Source: JBBTSQ01 sp039795895
GTDB taxonomy: Bacteria; Patescibacteriota; Minisyncoccia; Phycocordibacterales; JBAYGS01
Direction of reading: 5' to 3'
Assembly: GCA_039795895.1 (NCBI GenBank)
Contig: JBDKKW010000004.1
Location: 1-59,955 of the forward strand
DNA: 59,955 nt
Both the position numbers and the translations under genes were made by a program. This document shows positions 32,889-41,721 of this stretch, one piece after another (the stretch's first letter is position 1; every line of letters starts with the position of its first letter). A model generated the notes under the pieces. The model did no database searches. It was not told the origin of the DNA and was given only the letters and a program-made list of their open reading frames with translations.

Positions 32889-33881
32889 ATGGAAACACAA
32901 GGTGAAAACACTTCTAGACTTATTCTTAAGAACGAACCGAAATTATCTGAACACGAAGCACAGAGTACATTCAACGAGAGGCGGATAAGCCTTGTTCCCT
33001 TAGTTAGAGACTTTATTTCGACCCACGAAAGATTTAAAGACAAAGAAGTTAGTATTACATTTGCTCACAAAGGTGTTTCATCTCTGATAAGTATCATAGA
33101 GGTGGACAATGAGAAAGTTGTTTTAAAGATTCCACTAGGTGGCGGTCATTCTAGAGGTGAAGCTTTGTTTCTGAAAGTATGGGCTGAAGCAGGAGTTAAG
33201 GTACCCCACGTAATAGAAGAGGGTGTTTTGGGTGAACACGCTTACACACTAATGGAGTATGTAGACGCACCTATTTTAGGGGAAACGTATAATAAACAAG
33301 AGTGTATCGAAAAGGGAGTTTATGTTGAAATGGGAAACATGCTTCGTCTCATGCACGAACCAAAAGCAGAAGGCTACGGTCGTGTTATTGACGGAAAAGG
33401 AGAGTATGCAGAATTCACAGATTTACTTTCAGGTGAAGACCTGCAAAGAAGGGTTAAGTACGTTACAGATCACAAACTTCTTGGAGATGAGCACGGAGTA
33501 CTATCTCTTGCGTTTGAAATTCTTACTGAACATGTCCGCAGAGAGAACAAAAGCAGTTATTGTCACGACGATTTTGGTACCTACAATATGTTTGCAACAC
33601 ACCCAATTACAGTTTTTGATCCGAATCCTAGATTCAATAATCGCTATTTGGATTTGGGTCGTACCATACTACTTGGTATAGCTCACGATGGTATCTTCTC
33701 TGAAAAATTAGTTGATAGTTATTTTGAAGGTAATCCGTACGACCAAAAAGCTTTGCATGCATCAATATTACTCAATGGCTATATGAAATTTTATTATTGG
33801 AGTAAAGTAAAAAGATTCAAAAATATAAAAAACGTTCAGGATTACCTTATTAAGAATAAGCACTTGTTGATAACCACTTAA
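32889..33881 (+). CDS. Aminoglycoside-phosphotransferase-like kinase
   Basis: 330 aa. N-lobe: VSITFAHKGVSSLISIIEVDNEKVVLKIP with the likely ATP-binding Lys (~84). Hinge: YTLMEYVDAPI. Catalytic loop: SYCHDDFGTYNMF (~218-230, HxDxxxxN form) followed by VFDPNPRFN in place of the DxD metal motif. This is the APH/choline kinase (protein-kinase-like) fold; the substrate is unknown. Codon use is visibly more AT-rich than in neighbours such as mutY and recG, and it lies right behind the tRNA-Ser elements, which suggests acquisition. Confidence 0.8.
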   Translation: METQGENTSRLILKNEPKLSEHEAQSTFNERRISLVPLVRDFISTHERFKDKEVSITFAHKGVSSLISIIEVDNEKVVLKIPLGGGHSRGEALFLKVWAEAGVKVPHVIEEGVLGEHAYTLMEYVDAPILGETYNKQECIEKGVYVEMGNMLRLMHEPKAEGYGRVIDGKGEYAEFTDLLSGEDLQRRVKYVTDHKLLGDEHGVLSLAFEILTEHVRRENKSSYCHDDFGTYNMFATHPITVFDPNPRFNNRYLDLGRTILLGIAHDGIFSEKLVDSYFEGNPYDQKALHASILLNGYMKFYYWSKVKRFKNIKNVQDYLIKNKHLLITT

Positions 33882-33887
33882 ACAAAA

Positions 33888-34331
33888 ATGAACAACCCCT
33901 ACAAAAACATCGGAATCGGAATCCTACTCGTAGAAGCATGCTCGCTACTAACCGGCTTTGGAAAATTTATCTACGCACTTCTTTTTATACCTGGCTTCTA
34001 CCCCATTCTCTCAGCTATAACTCTTACCGATCCATACACCACCTTCCTCTTTTATTTCTTCATGAGCTTGGACACCTTAATCAACCTCTATGGTATTTAT
34101 ATCGCACTCCACTTAATCAAGAAAAATGCATACACCAAACAACTCTTGTATTGGGTATACCTCATTGCGACCACAAAAATACTTTATTTCGTGCTCTATA
34201 TTCCAATCAAAGAATATTTAACCATCGACCTACTTATCGGAATCTTCATCCTGCTATTTGTAGCCCTAACCGACAGCAAACTCTCGCGATTCATACACGG
34301 CAAACATGTCTTCATCGAAAACAAAAAATAA
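33888..34331 (+). CDS. Four-TM hypothetical membrane protein, 147 aa
   Basis: Four hydrophobic segments (IGIGILLVEACSLLTGFGKFI; FLFYFFMSLDTLINLYGIYIAL; LLYWVYLIATTKILYFVLYI; IDLLIGIFILLFVALT) with a basic C-terminus. It starts six bases after the kinase-like gene and its end overlaps the start of the mutY-like gene by 26 bases. Unknown family. Confidence 0.75.
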   Translation: MNNPYKNIGIGILLVEACSLLTGFGKFIYALLFIPGFYPILSAITLTDPYTTFLFYFFMSLDTLINLYGIYIALHLIKKNAYTKQLLYWVYLIATTKILYFVLYIPIKEYLTIDLLIGIFILLFVALTDSKLSRFIHGKHVFIENKK

Positions 34332-35142
34332 ATTGGTTAGTGGGCTTCTCTCTACCCTCTGGTCCCACTACAAAACTCACAAACGCTCCTTCCCTTGGCG
34401 GGACACCACCGATCCCTACGCAATCATGGTCTCGGAAATAATGCTTCAGCAAACACAAGCGGACCGTGTGGTGCCAAAGTTTAATGCGTTTATAAAAAAG
34501 TTCCCCACTCCCCAGGCGCTTGCACAAGCGCCTCTCGCAGATGTACTCTCGATGTGGCAAGGGCTCGGATACAACCGCCGAGCACTCAATCTCAAACGCT
34601 CGGCTGAAGAGATAGTATCGAGTCATAAAGGTATTGTGCCAGACACTCTCGCATCGCTCGACGCTCTCCCTGGTATCGGCCCCTACACCGCCGGAGCCAT
34701 CCTCGCTTTTGCCTTCAATAAACCGACCGTCTTCATCGAGACCAACATCCGCACCGTCTTTATTCATCACTTTTTTAAAAGCTCATACGCCAAAATCCCT
34801 GACGAAAAACTACTTCCGCTCATCGAGCAAAGCTTGGACAAAAAACGACCGCGTGAGTATTACTCTGCCTTAATGGACTACGGCTCATACCTTAAATCTA
34901 TTCACCCAAACCCTAGCCGAAAAAGCACCCACCACGCCACTCAGTCAAAATTTAAAGGTTCGCATCGCGAACTCCGCGGGCAGATTTTAAAACTCGTTCT
35001 CAATCATAAAAAGATAAGTCTTGCGTCCATCCAAAAGTCACTGATCCACCACAAAAAAGCACCCGACATCAGTGATACTATCACCGAACTCGCCTCCGAA
35101 GGTCTGATCAAGAAAACCGGAAAATACATATCCGTAACATAG
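34306..35142 (+). CDS. mutY: MutY-like A/G-specific adenine glycosylase lacking the Fe-S cluster
   Basis: 278 aa. It keeps FPWRDTTDPYAIMVSEIMLQQTQ with the catalytic Glu (~45) and the HhH motif LPGIGPYTAGAI (~121). The segment that normally has the catalytic Asp (LDGNV) reads IETNIR, with Glu instead. The four Fe-S cysteines after it are absent, and the C-terminal Nudix-like 8-oxoG recognition domain is replaced by a short winged-helix-like end (ISLASIQKSLIHHK). MutY removes A opposite 8-oxoG. Clusterless MutY proteins are known, so activity remains possible. Confidence 0.85.
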   Translation: MSSSKTKNKLVSGLLSTLWSHYKTHKRSFPWRDTTDPYAIMVSEIMLQQTQADRVVPKFNAFIKKFPTPQALAQAPLADVLSMWQGLGYNRRALNLKRSAEEIVSSHKGIVPDTLASLDALPGIGPYTAGAILAFAFNKPTVFIETNIRTVFIHHFFKSSYAKIPDEKLLPLIEQSLDKKRPREYYSALMDYGSYLKSIHPNPSRKSTHHATQSKFKGSHRELRGQILKLVLNHKKISLASIQKSLIHHKKAPDISDTITELASEGLIKKTGKYISVT

Positions 35143-35144
35143 AA

Positions 35145-35171
35145 AAAACCTACCGGAATCCGGTAGGTTTT
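35145..35171. terminator. Terminator between convergent mutY-like and 35183 genes
   Basis: AAAACCTACCGG / CCGGTAGGTTTT, with A- and T-runs at the two ends, so it can act in both directions. Confidence 0.85.
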
Positions 35172-35182
35172 GCGTTTTAAAC

Positions 35183-36385
35183 TTAAGTCGCAGGAGTAGG
35201 TGGCACAGGAGGTGCTACGGGCGGTGCAGGAGGAGCTTGCTGATCAAGCTTGTTCTGTGCCAGCACCCCAAGATCACCTAGCGACAACTCATTGTCCGTG
35301 AGAAGGGCAATGATCTGAATCTCTCGACGGGTCGCCTTGCTGAGCACAGCCTCCATCAGCTCGGTCAGCACATCACTGTCAGTATCATCATTTTCGAGAC
35401 AGTCGAGGTAGAGCGCAAGCAGATCATTCACATCCTCAGCGAACGTAACGAGCTTGCGGATGGCGTAGCTTTCAAGCGAACTTCCATTATCAGCGTTTTT
35501 GCGGATCTCGTCCCAGATTGCTTTGGTGAAAGGCCGCTTACCCATCTCTTCCAGGACAAGCTTTCCATCGTCTTGGTCGTCACCATCGGCACACACCTCG
35601 TAGACAGAGAGGAGCTCGTCCTGATCCTTCGCTTTCGCCAAGAGCCACGACAAGACAATTTCAAGCAGAGACTCCCACCGATTTCCGTCCTCATCTCCGT
35701 TTTGGTAAAACGCGAGTAGGTCATCAAACGACGCTGTGGTCGCCCGAAACCGATCTTCCACCTGCGCCTCAATAGGACTACCCTCAGGAGCGTCGGTATA
35801 TACCGCCGAAAGCTCTGCGAGCGTACTCGATTTTGCAAGACGCATTTCGAGCGCCTTGTTTTCGAGCACCGGATCAGAGGTGTTGTTCCAAATCTCCTCC
35901 CACTGTTTGAGCGTAGTGGCTTGCCTCTCCACTTCCGCCTCGGCCCGACGCGAGAGGTCGGAGTCCGGTAAAGCAAGTGAAAAAATCACGAGCCACTCAT
36001 CGAAAGATTTGGCTTTTTCTGCCAACTTTTCCAACGCCTTCGTCCGAACAGCTATCTCAGGCGGACAGAGGCGGGCAACGATTTCCATCTGTGGACAGGT
36101 GCCCGCAAGCTGAAACATCGATTCCACAGCCTTCAAGAAGAGTGTGTCTTTCGGTGTCAGGAATCGGGCAACAGTCTCCCAATTCACAAACGTGATAGCC
36201 AGCTTGGCAATCTTCGAAGACGCCGCTGTCTCAAGCTCACTTGCCGGAAGTGCCTGACGATAAATCGTGAGGCAATCGGAAAGACTTGTGGTGCGCATCA
36301 ACTCGTCGCGTAGATGAGCTTCCTCAGTCTGAGGATCAGTCTTTTTAGGAGGCGTACCCCCAAACAACCAGTTCCAGAGTCCCAT
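35183..36385 (-). CDS. All-helical repeat protein with Pro-rich tail, 400 aa
   Basis: Acidic, Leu/Ala-rich helical sequence with repeated units of ~35-40 residues (e.g. SFDEWLVIFSLALPDSDL, TLKQWEEIWNNT, SFDDLLAFYQNGDED, DVNDLLALYLDCLEND), a TPR/HEAT-like solenoid. It ends in a low-complexity PPAPPVAPPVPPTP tail and begins MGLWNWLFGG, a possible membrane-association segment. It uses an AAAGG SD and a TTGACT-N18-TATTAT promoter with TG extension, like the accessory island genes further on. Protein-protein scaffold is a guess; no family recognised. Confidence 0.7.
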   Translation of the reverse strand: MGLWNWLFGGTPPKKTDPQTEEAHLRDELMRTTSLSDCLTIYRQALPASELETAASSKIAKLAITFVNWETVARFLTPKDTLFLKAVESMFQLAGTCPQMEIVARLCPPEIAVRTKALEKLAEKAKSFDEWLVIFSLALPDSDLSRRAEAEVERQATTLKQWEEIWNNTSDPVLENKALEMRLAKSSTLAELSAVYTDAPEGSPIEAQVEDRFRATTASFDDLLAFYQNGDEDGNRWESLLEIVLSWLLAKAKDQDELLSVYEVCADGDDQDDGKLVLEEMGKRPFTKAIWDEIRKNADNGSSLESYAIRKLVTFAEDVNDLLALYLDCLENDDTDSDVLTELMEAVLSKATRREIQIIALLTDNELSLGDLGVLAQNKLDQQAPPAPPVAPPVPPTPAT

Positions 36386-36433
36386 AGTTTTACCTTTCTT
36401 TTTTGTTGCAATGAACCAATTATTTCCGAGAGA

Positions 36434-36463
36434 ATAATAGCATAATTATAGCTATATAGTCAA
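36434..36463 (-). promoter_or_regulatory. Promoter of the helical repeat gene
   Basis: TTGACT (36463-36458), 18-bp spacer, TGC extension, TATTAT (36439-36434). It is divergent from recG. Confidence 0.6.
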
Positions 36464-36500
36464 TAGTCTGAAAGTAGCTCAAATCCTATATACTTTGTGG

Positions 36501-38666
36501 ATGGATTTTAACTCTCTAATCGCCCCACACTTTCGCCTCAATGACTTCCAAAAAAAGGCGCTGGCGAAGCTCGGCATCAAGACTGTCGAGGATATGCTCT
36601 ACCACTTCCCGACTCGCTACGGGAATACGTCTGACATGAAAAATATCGGGAGCTTGGTCAAAGGTGAGGACGCGGTGGTCTTTGGAAAAATCAGTGGACT
36701 CAAAACCAGCAAAGGTTTCAAAACCAAAATTCCGATGGGAGATGGCACCATCACCGACGACACAGGAAAAATAAAAGCCGTGTGGTTCAATCAACCCTAC
36801 CTCGCCAAGATGACCGCCGAAGGGAGCCTGGTTCGAGTCGAGGGTAAAGTGTCAGAGAGAAAGAAAACTGGCGAGCTATACTTCTCCAATCCGAAGATTG
36901 AAACCGTCGCAAAGCTCCCTGTCGGCGTCGGCGACTCGCTCTTTGGCAACGACAGCGAAGCACACACGCTCTACCCTATCTATCCAGAATCTCGCGGGGT
37001 GACTTCCAACTGGCTCTACCACGCCGTCCAAAAAATCTTTCGATCGGGTATTCTTGACACACTCGTCGACCCCATCCCCGAAGACATACTGAAAAAATAC
37101 AACTTACCAACCCTTCGCACCGCATTGATTTGGATCCACACACCACTCTCAGACGACAACGCTCTCGCTGCTCGCAAACGTTTCGCTTTTGAAGAAATCT
37201 TTTTTATTCAGCTCGAAAAGCAAAAAGCTCGACGCGAGTATCAAAAACAAAAAGCGTTTGTGATCGAGCCGACAGCCGAAGTGGTAGAGAAATTTATTTC
37301 CCGCTTCCCTTTCCAAGCAACAGACGCCCAGAGAAAAGCAATCGAGACCACCCTCGCTGATTTTAAAAAAGGCTATGCCATGTCACGCCTACTTGAAGGT
37401 GACGTAGGCTCGGGCAAGACGGCGGTGGCGGCGACCACGGCGTATGCGACAATTGTAAGTAAGCCTGCCGGCAGGCAGTTTGGCCATCTCCAAGTTGTCT
37501 ATATGTGTCCGACCGAAATCCTCGCTTCCCAGCATTTCGAAAGCTTCATCGAATATTTTAAACATATGCCGATCAACATCGGCCTCATCACCGGATCTGG
37601 CTGTCGCAAATTCCCCTCAAAATTAAATCCTGGAGGCTGGACCGATATCTCTCGTTCACAACTCTTAAAATGGGTGGCTTCCGGCGACGTACCGATTCTC
37701 ATCGGTACCCACGCGCTGATTCAAAAAGCAGTGAAGTTTAAACACTTAGCCTATGTGATTATCGACGAGCAGCATCGCTTCGGTACTGCTCAGCGACAAA
37801 AGCTTACGATCAAAGACGGCATCACTCCGCACTTACTCTCAATGACTGCCACCCCGATTCCCCGCACACTCACACTCACGATGTACGGTGACCTCGACCT
37901 CACACTCCTTGACCAAATGCCTCACGGACGAAAACCCATCATCACCGACATTGTGCTCCCGACTGGGCGAGAAAAGATGTACGAAAAAATTCACGCCGAA
38001 CTTGAGACTGGCCGACAAGCCTATATTATTTGTCCCCGTATCGACGAACCAGACCCGACCAAAGAAATGGCACTCAATGCCAAGTCCGTAACCGAAGAAG
38101 CCAAGAGATTGAAAGCAAAAGTCTTTCAACAATACGAAATCGGCGTGCTTCACAGCAAGATGCGAGACGACGACAAAGAAGCGGTGATGGCAGATTTTAA
38201 AGCAGGAAAAATAGACATTCTCTGTGCCACATCGGTCGTGGAAGTGGGAGTAAACGTGCCCAACGCCACCGTGATTGTAATCGAAGGTGCAGAGCGTTTC
38301 GGCCTGTCACAACTCCACCAGCTCCGTGGACGCGTGATCCGAAGCAATCATCAGGCATATTGTTTTGTGTACGCAGAAAGCGCCGGAGAAAAGACCGTCG
38401 ATAGGTTGAATGCCCTCAAAACTGCAAAAAACGGATTCGAACTCGCTGAATATGACCTCAAATTCCGCGGTGCCGGATCGCTCTGGGGAGGCAAACAATG
38501 GGGAGTCTCAGACATCGCGATGGAAGCATTGCAGAATCTGAAAATGGTAGAGGCTGCACGCACCGAAGCTACTCGCCTCATCGATACCGACGAGACTCTT
38601 TCACAATTCCCTCTTATCAAAAAGCATCTTGAACATAGAGCCAAGGACAAGATTCACTTTGAGTAA
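36501..38666 (+). CDS. recG: ATP-dependent DNA helicase RecG
   Basis: 721 aa. The wedge/OB domain is at the N-terminus; helicase motifs: GDVGSGKTAVAA (Walker A), DEQHRFG (DEAH-like box), MTATPIPRTL (motif III), VVEVGVNVPNATVIVIEGAERFGLSQLHQLRGRV (motifs V-VI). RecG remodels stalled forks and Holliday junctions. ATG 36501 is chosen over TTG 36495 because TATACT ends six bases before it. Odd: after motif I the palindrome GCCTGCCGGCAGGC is inserted in frame (KPAGRQ), and the loop carrying the CPTEIL segment is enlarged (SGCRKFPSKLNPGGWTDISR). Confidence 0.95.
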   Translation: MDFNSLIAPHFRLNDFQKKALAKLGIKTVEDMLYHFPTRYGNTSDMKNIGSLVKGEDAVVFGKISGLKTSKGFKTKIPMGDGTITDDTGKIKAVWFNQPYLAKMTAEGSLVRVEGKVSERKKTGELYFSNPKIETVAKLPVGVGDSLFGNDSEAHTLYPIYPESRGVTSNWLYHAVQKIFRSGILDTLVDPIPEDILKKYNLPTLRTALIWIHTPLSDDNALAARKRFAFEEIFFIQLEKQKARREYQKQKAFVIEPTAEVVEKFISRFPFQATDAQRKAIETTLADFKKGYAMSRLLEGDVGSGKTAVAATTAYATIVSKPAGRQFGHLQVVYMCPTEILASQHFESFIEYFKHMPINIGLITGSGCRKFPSKLNPGGWTDISRSQLLKWVASGDVPILIGTHALIQKAVKFKHLAYVIIDEQHRFGTAQRQKLTIKDGITPHLLSMTATPIPRTLTLTMYGDLDLTLLDQMPHGRKPIITDIVLPTGREKMYEKIHAELETGRQAYIICPRIDEPDPTKEMALNAKSVTEEAKRLKAKVFQQYEIGVLHSKMRDDDKEAVMADFKAGKIDILCATSVVEVGVNVPNATVIVIEGAERFGLSQLHQLRGRVIRSNHQAYCFVYAESAGEKTVDRLNALKTAKNGFELAEYDLKFRGAGSLWGGKQWGVSDIAMEALQNLKMVEAARTEATRLIDTDETLSQFPLIKKHLEHRAKDKIHFE

Positions 38667-38671
38667 TTAAA

Positions 38672-38697
38672 AAGCGCGCAACTTTCGTTGCGCGCTT
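38672..38697. terminator. Terminator between recG and the ABC ATPase gene
   Basis: AAGCGCGCAAC / GTTGCGCGCTT with loop TTTC between two convergent stop codons; A-rich sequence on its left gives a T-run for the minus strand. Confidence 0.75.
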
Positions 38698-38704
38698 GCG
38701 ATTT

Positions 38705-39634
38705 TCAAACAGAAACGACCGCAGGTTTCGGACGGAGCCGATGATCTTCTTCTTCGGTCAATGTCTGGAACGAGTTTGGATGCCTGAGGTCAAACTCACG
38801 CACATGAACACGGTGATCCGGTTTAAAACCAGGACCTTCCATAATATCGCGAACCCTCTCAGTGAATGCCTTCTCACCTTTGACCTTGGTCGGGAGTGTC
38901 TCCCCTGAGAGCGGAATATCACGAACAATCTTTGCGCCACGCGGATGATCATCTCCCCGATCGTCAGTGTGATACTGCGACAAGAGAATCAGTCGCGTGC
39001 CCAGGAAGACCGCCTCGGACACATCATGCGTCACAAAGAACACTGTCATCTTCCGCTTCTCCCAGAGCTCAAGCAAGAAGACTTGCAAGCGTTCACGAGT
39101 CGAAGGGTCGAGCGCACCAAACGGTTCATCCATGAAGATGATATCCGGATTGGTGATCAGGGATTGGGCGATGGCCACTCGCTGACATTGTCCACCAGAG
39201 AGCTGGTGTGGGTATTTGTCCGCGTGAGCAGTCAAATCCACCTCATCAAGATACTCCATTGCTTCGGCTCGAAGTTTCTTGCGATTCTTCAGTCGATACC
39301 AGAGCGGATGAGTCAGCTCGAGACCAATCATCACATTCCCGAACACAGTAAGATGCGGGAACAATCCGTATTTTTGTGGCACCCATCCACGACGGCCGTC
39401 AGGGAACCCCACCGGCGCATCATTTACCCTCACAATTCCCTCGTATCCCAAGTCTCTGCCGAGGCAAATATTGAGCAGGGTTGTTTTACCACAACCAGAA
39501 GGACCTATTAGAGAGATAAACTCTCCAGGCGACACCTTGAGATCAACATTTTCGAGCACCGCACGAGCACCTGTCGGACTCTTGTCGTCAGAAAACCTGC
39601 GATAGAGGTTTTCAATATGAAGTTGATGATTCAT
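38705..39634 (-). CDS. NitT/TauT-family ABC transporter ATP-binding protein
   Basis: 309 aa. Walker A GPSGCGKTT (~43), Q-loop VPQKYGLFPHLTV, signature LSGGQCQRVAIAQ, Walker B IIFMDEPFGALD, switch His FVTHD. The sequence is closest in style to SsuB/TauB/NrtD importers of sulfonate, taurine, nitrate or similar small anions. A ~70-residue C-terminal extension follows the ABC fold (TERVRDIMEGPGFKPDHRVHV...). It has an AAAGGAG SD. It starts three bases after the permease stop. It is the last gene of the accessory island. Confidence 0.92.
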   Translation of the reverse strand: MNHQLHIENLYRRFSDDKSPTGARAVLENVDLKVSPGEFISLIGPSGCGKTTLLNICLGRDLGYEGIVRVNDAPVGFPDGRRGWVPQKYGLFPHLTVFGNVMIGLELTHPLWYRLKNRKKLRAEAMEYLDEVDLTAHADKYPHQLSGGQCQRVAIAQSLITNPDIIFMDEPFGALDPSTRERLQVFLLELWEKRKMTVFFVTHDVSEAVFLGTRLILLSQYHTDDRGDDHPRGAKIVRDIPLSGETLPTKVKGEKAFTERVRDIMEGPGFKPDHRVHVREFDLRHPNSFQTLTEEEDHRLRPKPAVVSV

Positions 39635-39637
39635 AAG

Positions 39638-40480
39638 TTAATTCTCCTTTTGTTTTGTATACCACCAACAACACAACAAGATGGTTGTCCGGAGCAACCA
39701 CGTCATCACGTAGCCGAGCACCACCACCCAGAGGGCATACGGTATGATCACATCCATCGCCAAGTAGCGACGAACGAGATAAATCCGATAGCCAATGCCC
39801 GATGAAGCAGCAATTGCTTCTGCAAGAATCAGTGAATACCATGCCACACCGAGACTGACCGAGAGAATCTCGATTAGCCGAGGTATCGCTTGAGGCAAGA
39901 TGACGCGGTAGACCACATCAAGCTGTCCTGCACCAAGGGTAAATGACCGAGTGATTTGATCACCCGCGAGCTTTGACACCGCCGAGTAAATCGCAAGCGT
40001 CATTGCCGGTGCCATACTAATCACGATAAGCACCACCTTTGACAACTCTTCTACTCCGCAAACTATGAAGAGCGCGGGAAGAATCACTGGTGGTGGAATC
40101 ATATTCCAGAACCGTAGAACGGGCATCAACACAGCATCCATTCCTTTGAACAGTGCCATATTCATCCCAAACCACAGCGCCAGAAATGACGCGATACCAG
40201 CCCCGTAAGCGAGTCGTTTGAGACTGACAAACGTATCATTCCAAAACAGATAGTGACCAGTTTTGACATCCGGCTTGGTCGCCACCTCCAAAAAGGCGTG
40301 ATAGATTTTGGCCGGAGTAGGCATCAGTTTTTCATCTGGATTTTCTTGATTACGCACCGATGAGAACCAGAGGTAACAACCGACAAGTACCACAAATGGC
40401 AGGGCACCCAGCAGAACGGAGAGCTTTTCTCCAGGCTCTGCATGCATACCCCAAAACCACGGAATCCTGATTTTGTTCAT
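39638..40480 (-). CDS. NitT/TauT-family ABC transporter permease
   Basis: 280 aa from ATG 40480, with an AAAGG SD nine bases upstream; the longer frame to 40510 has no SD. Six predicted membrane helices and the permease coupling (EAA) loop around DQITRSFTLGAGQLDVVYRVILPQAIPRLI. It resembles SsuC/TauC. It forms a two-gene unit with the ATPase and has its own promoter (40540-40567), after a terminator that ends the preceding substrate-binding protein gene. Confidence 0.9.
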   Translation of the reverse strand: MNKIRIPWFWGMHAEPGEKLSVLLGALPFVVLVGCYLWFSSVRNQENPDEKLMPTPAKIYHAFLEVATKPDVKTGHYLFWNDTFVSLKRLAYGAGIASFLALWFGMNMALFKGMDAVLMPVLRFWNMIPPPVILPALFIVCGVEELSKVVLIVISMAPAMTLAIYSAVSKLAGDQITRSFTLGAGQLDVVYRVILPQAIPRLIEILSVSLGVAWYSLILAEAIAASSGIGYRIYLVRRYLAMDVIIPYALWVVVLGYVMTWLLRTTILLCCWWYTKQKEN

Positions 40481-40539
40481 ATGTTTTAACCTTTCATTTC
40501 GAAGAACCACTGCATACCCACTATGGGTTTCTATCTTCC

Positions 40540-40567
40540 ATATTACATATATTCATTGTATTGTCAA
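40540..40567 (-). promoter_or_regulatory. Promoter of permease-ATPase unit
   Basis: TTGACA (40567-40562), 16-bp spacer, TAATAT (40545-40540), about 60 bp before the permease start. Confidence 0.6.
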
Positions 40568-40576
40568 GCATATTAA

Positions 40577-40606
40577 AACCCCAGATGCGCGAACGCACCT
40601 GGGGTT
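40577..40606 (-). terminator. Terminator after the substrate-binding protein gene
   Basis: AACCCCAG..GCG / CGC..CTGGGGTT hairpin followed on the minus strand by TTTTAAT, 13 bp after the stop. Confidence 0.8.
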
Positions 40607-40618
40607 GTGAGGAGGATA

Positions 40619-41680
40619 CTACAGCTTTCCAGCCGCAGCTTCCACCATGTATTTGGGCTCAAAACGAAGCTTCACATTTCTGGTCGAGCCGAGCACGGAT
40701 CCGTCCGGGAACTGAATCCCGACGTAGTCCTTTGACCCTGCCCCATTGTAGAGGCCCCGATCGTAGCAGAAGCCACGAACGTAGTCGAGTGTAGTCTTCA
40801 ACTTCGGATCCTTCATGAACTCGACCGCCTTTGCAGGGTCGTAGAACATGTAGGTGGTCTTGAGCTGTGCACCAAACTCACTGTCTGTGCCCCCCGCACT
40901 TTTGGCCATCGAGGCGAGTGCCTGCGATGACTTGTCGCCCTGGCCGTTCATGATTTTCATCACGGCATACCAGGTAGCAGTCAGCGCACGCTTCACTCCT
41001 TCCGGCGCATCAGTGCGAACAAGCAAGACGTCCATGACCTCGCCAGGAATCTGGCTCGAGTCGAAGACTTTCGTTGCTCCTTTCGTCTGACGCACTGTCA
41101 TCAGCGGTGGATTCCAAGTGACCGTCGCCGCGTTGCCAGTCGCCGCCGTAAAAAGGGCGGCGATGTCGCTATCAGAGACGTTTTTGGTCTTCACTTTGGT
41201 GATGGGCATATTTGCCATGCCAAGCGCGCGGTAGAGCACATAGTGCGACACCGAGTTTTCGACCAGCATTACTTCCCGACCGGCGAGGTCTGCCACCTTC
41301 GTGCCGTTTTTGAGGACGATAGCGTCGTTGCCGTTGCTATAATCCCCCATAATGAGCACAGTGGAGTCCACCCCGCCGACACACGGACCGACAAGCGCGT
41401 CCATTTCGGTGATCGTCACCGCTACCACGGACTTGTCCGAGGTATAGCGGTTGATCGACTCACCGTAGTCGTTGATGAGCTCGAGCTTGATGCTGACCCC
41501 AAACTTCTTAGCCTGTTCGGCCAAGATTCCCGAGGATTCAGCATACGCCCACGGTTCCCAACCGGTATAGTGCGACCAGACCACCTTGTAAGGCGCCTGA
41601 CCCACGACCGACTGAACACCAAGCATCACGACAGCACACGCCATCACCAACACCGACATAACCGACAGTTGCTTTTTCAT
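40619..41680 (-). CDS. NMT1/SsuA-like periplasmic-type substrate-binding protein
   Basis: 353 aa. A signal peptide (MKKQLSVMSVLVMACAVVML... VVGQA) precedes a mature domain with WSHYTGWEPWAYAESSGILAEQAKKFG, the standard opening of NMT1/SsuA/TauA-like binding proteins, and ITEMDALVGPCVGGVD. It has no lipobox. AAAGGA SD. It delivers the ligand to the ABC importer encoded next; the ligand is unknown. It is the third gene of the XpaC-like/TelA/SBP operon. Two further binding domains in the island are fused to OmpA modules. Confidence 0.9.
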   Translation of the reverse strand: MKKQLSVMSVLVMACAVVMLGVQSVVGQAPYKVVWSHYTGWEPWAYAESSGILAEQAKKFGVSIKLELINDYGESINRYTSDKSVVAVTITEMDALVGPCVGGVDSTVLIMGDYSNGNDAIVLKNGTKVADLAGREVMLVENSVSHYVLYRALGMANMPITKVKTKNVSDSDIAALFTAATGNAATVTWNPPLMTVRQTKGATKVFDSSQIPGEVMDVLLVRTDAPEGVKRALTATWYAVMKIMNGQGDKSSQALASMAKSAGGTDSEFGAQLKTTYMFYDPAKAVEFMKDPKLKTTLDYVRGFCYDRGLYNGAGSKDYVGIQFPDGSVLGSTRNVKLRFEPKYMVEAAAGKL

Positions 41681-41721
41681 TTTCTGATTTCCTTTCGTTG
41701 AGTTGTTGAACTGAGACTTTT

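Noticed and set aside
38705..41680. Assigning the ABC importer to sulfonate, taurine or nitrate
   Set aside because: Family resemblance is clear but ligand residues cannot be read, and the OmpA fusions and dioxygenase context do not match those pathways.
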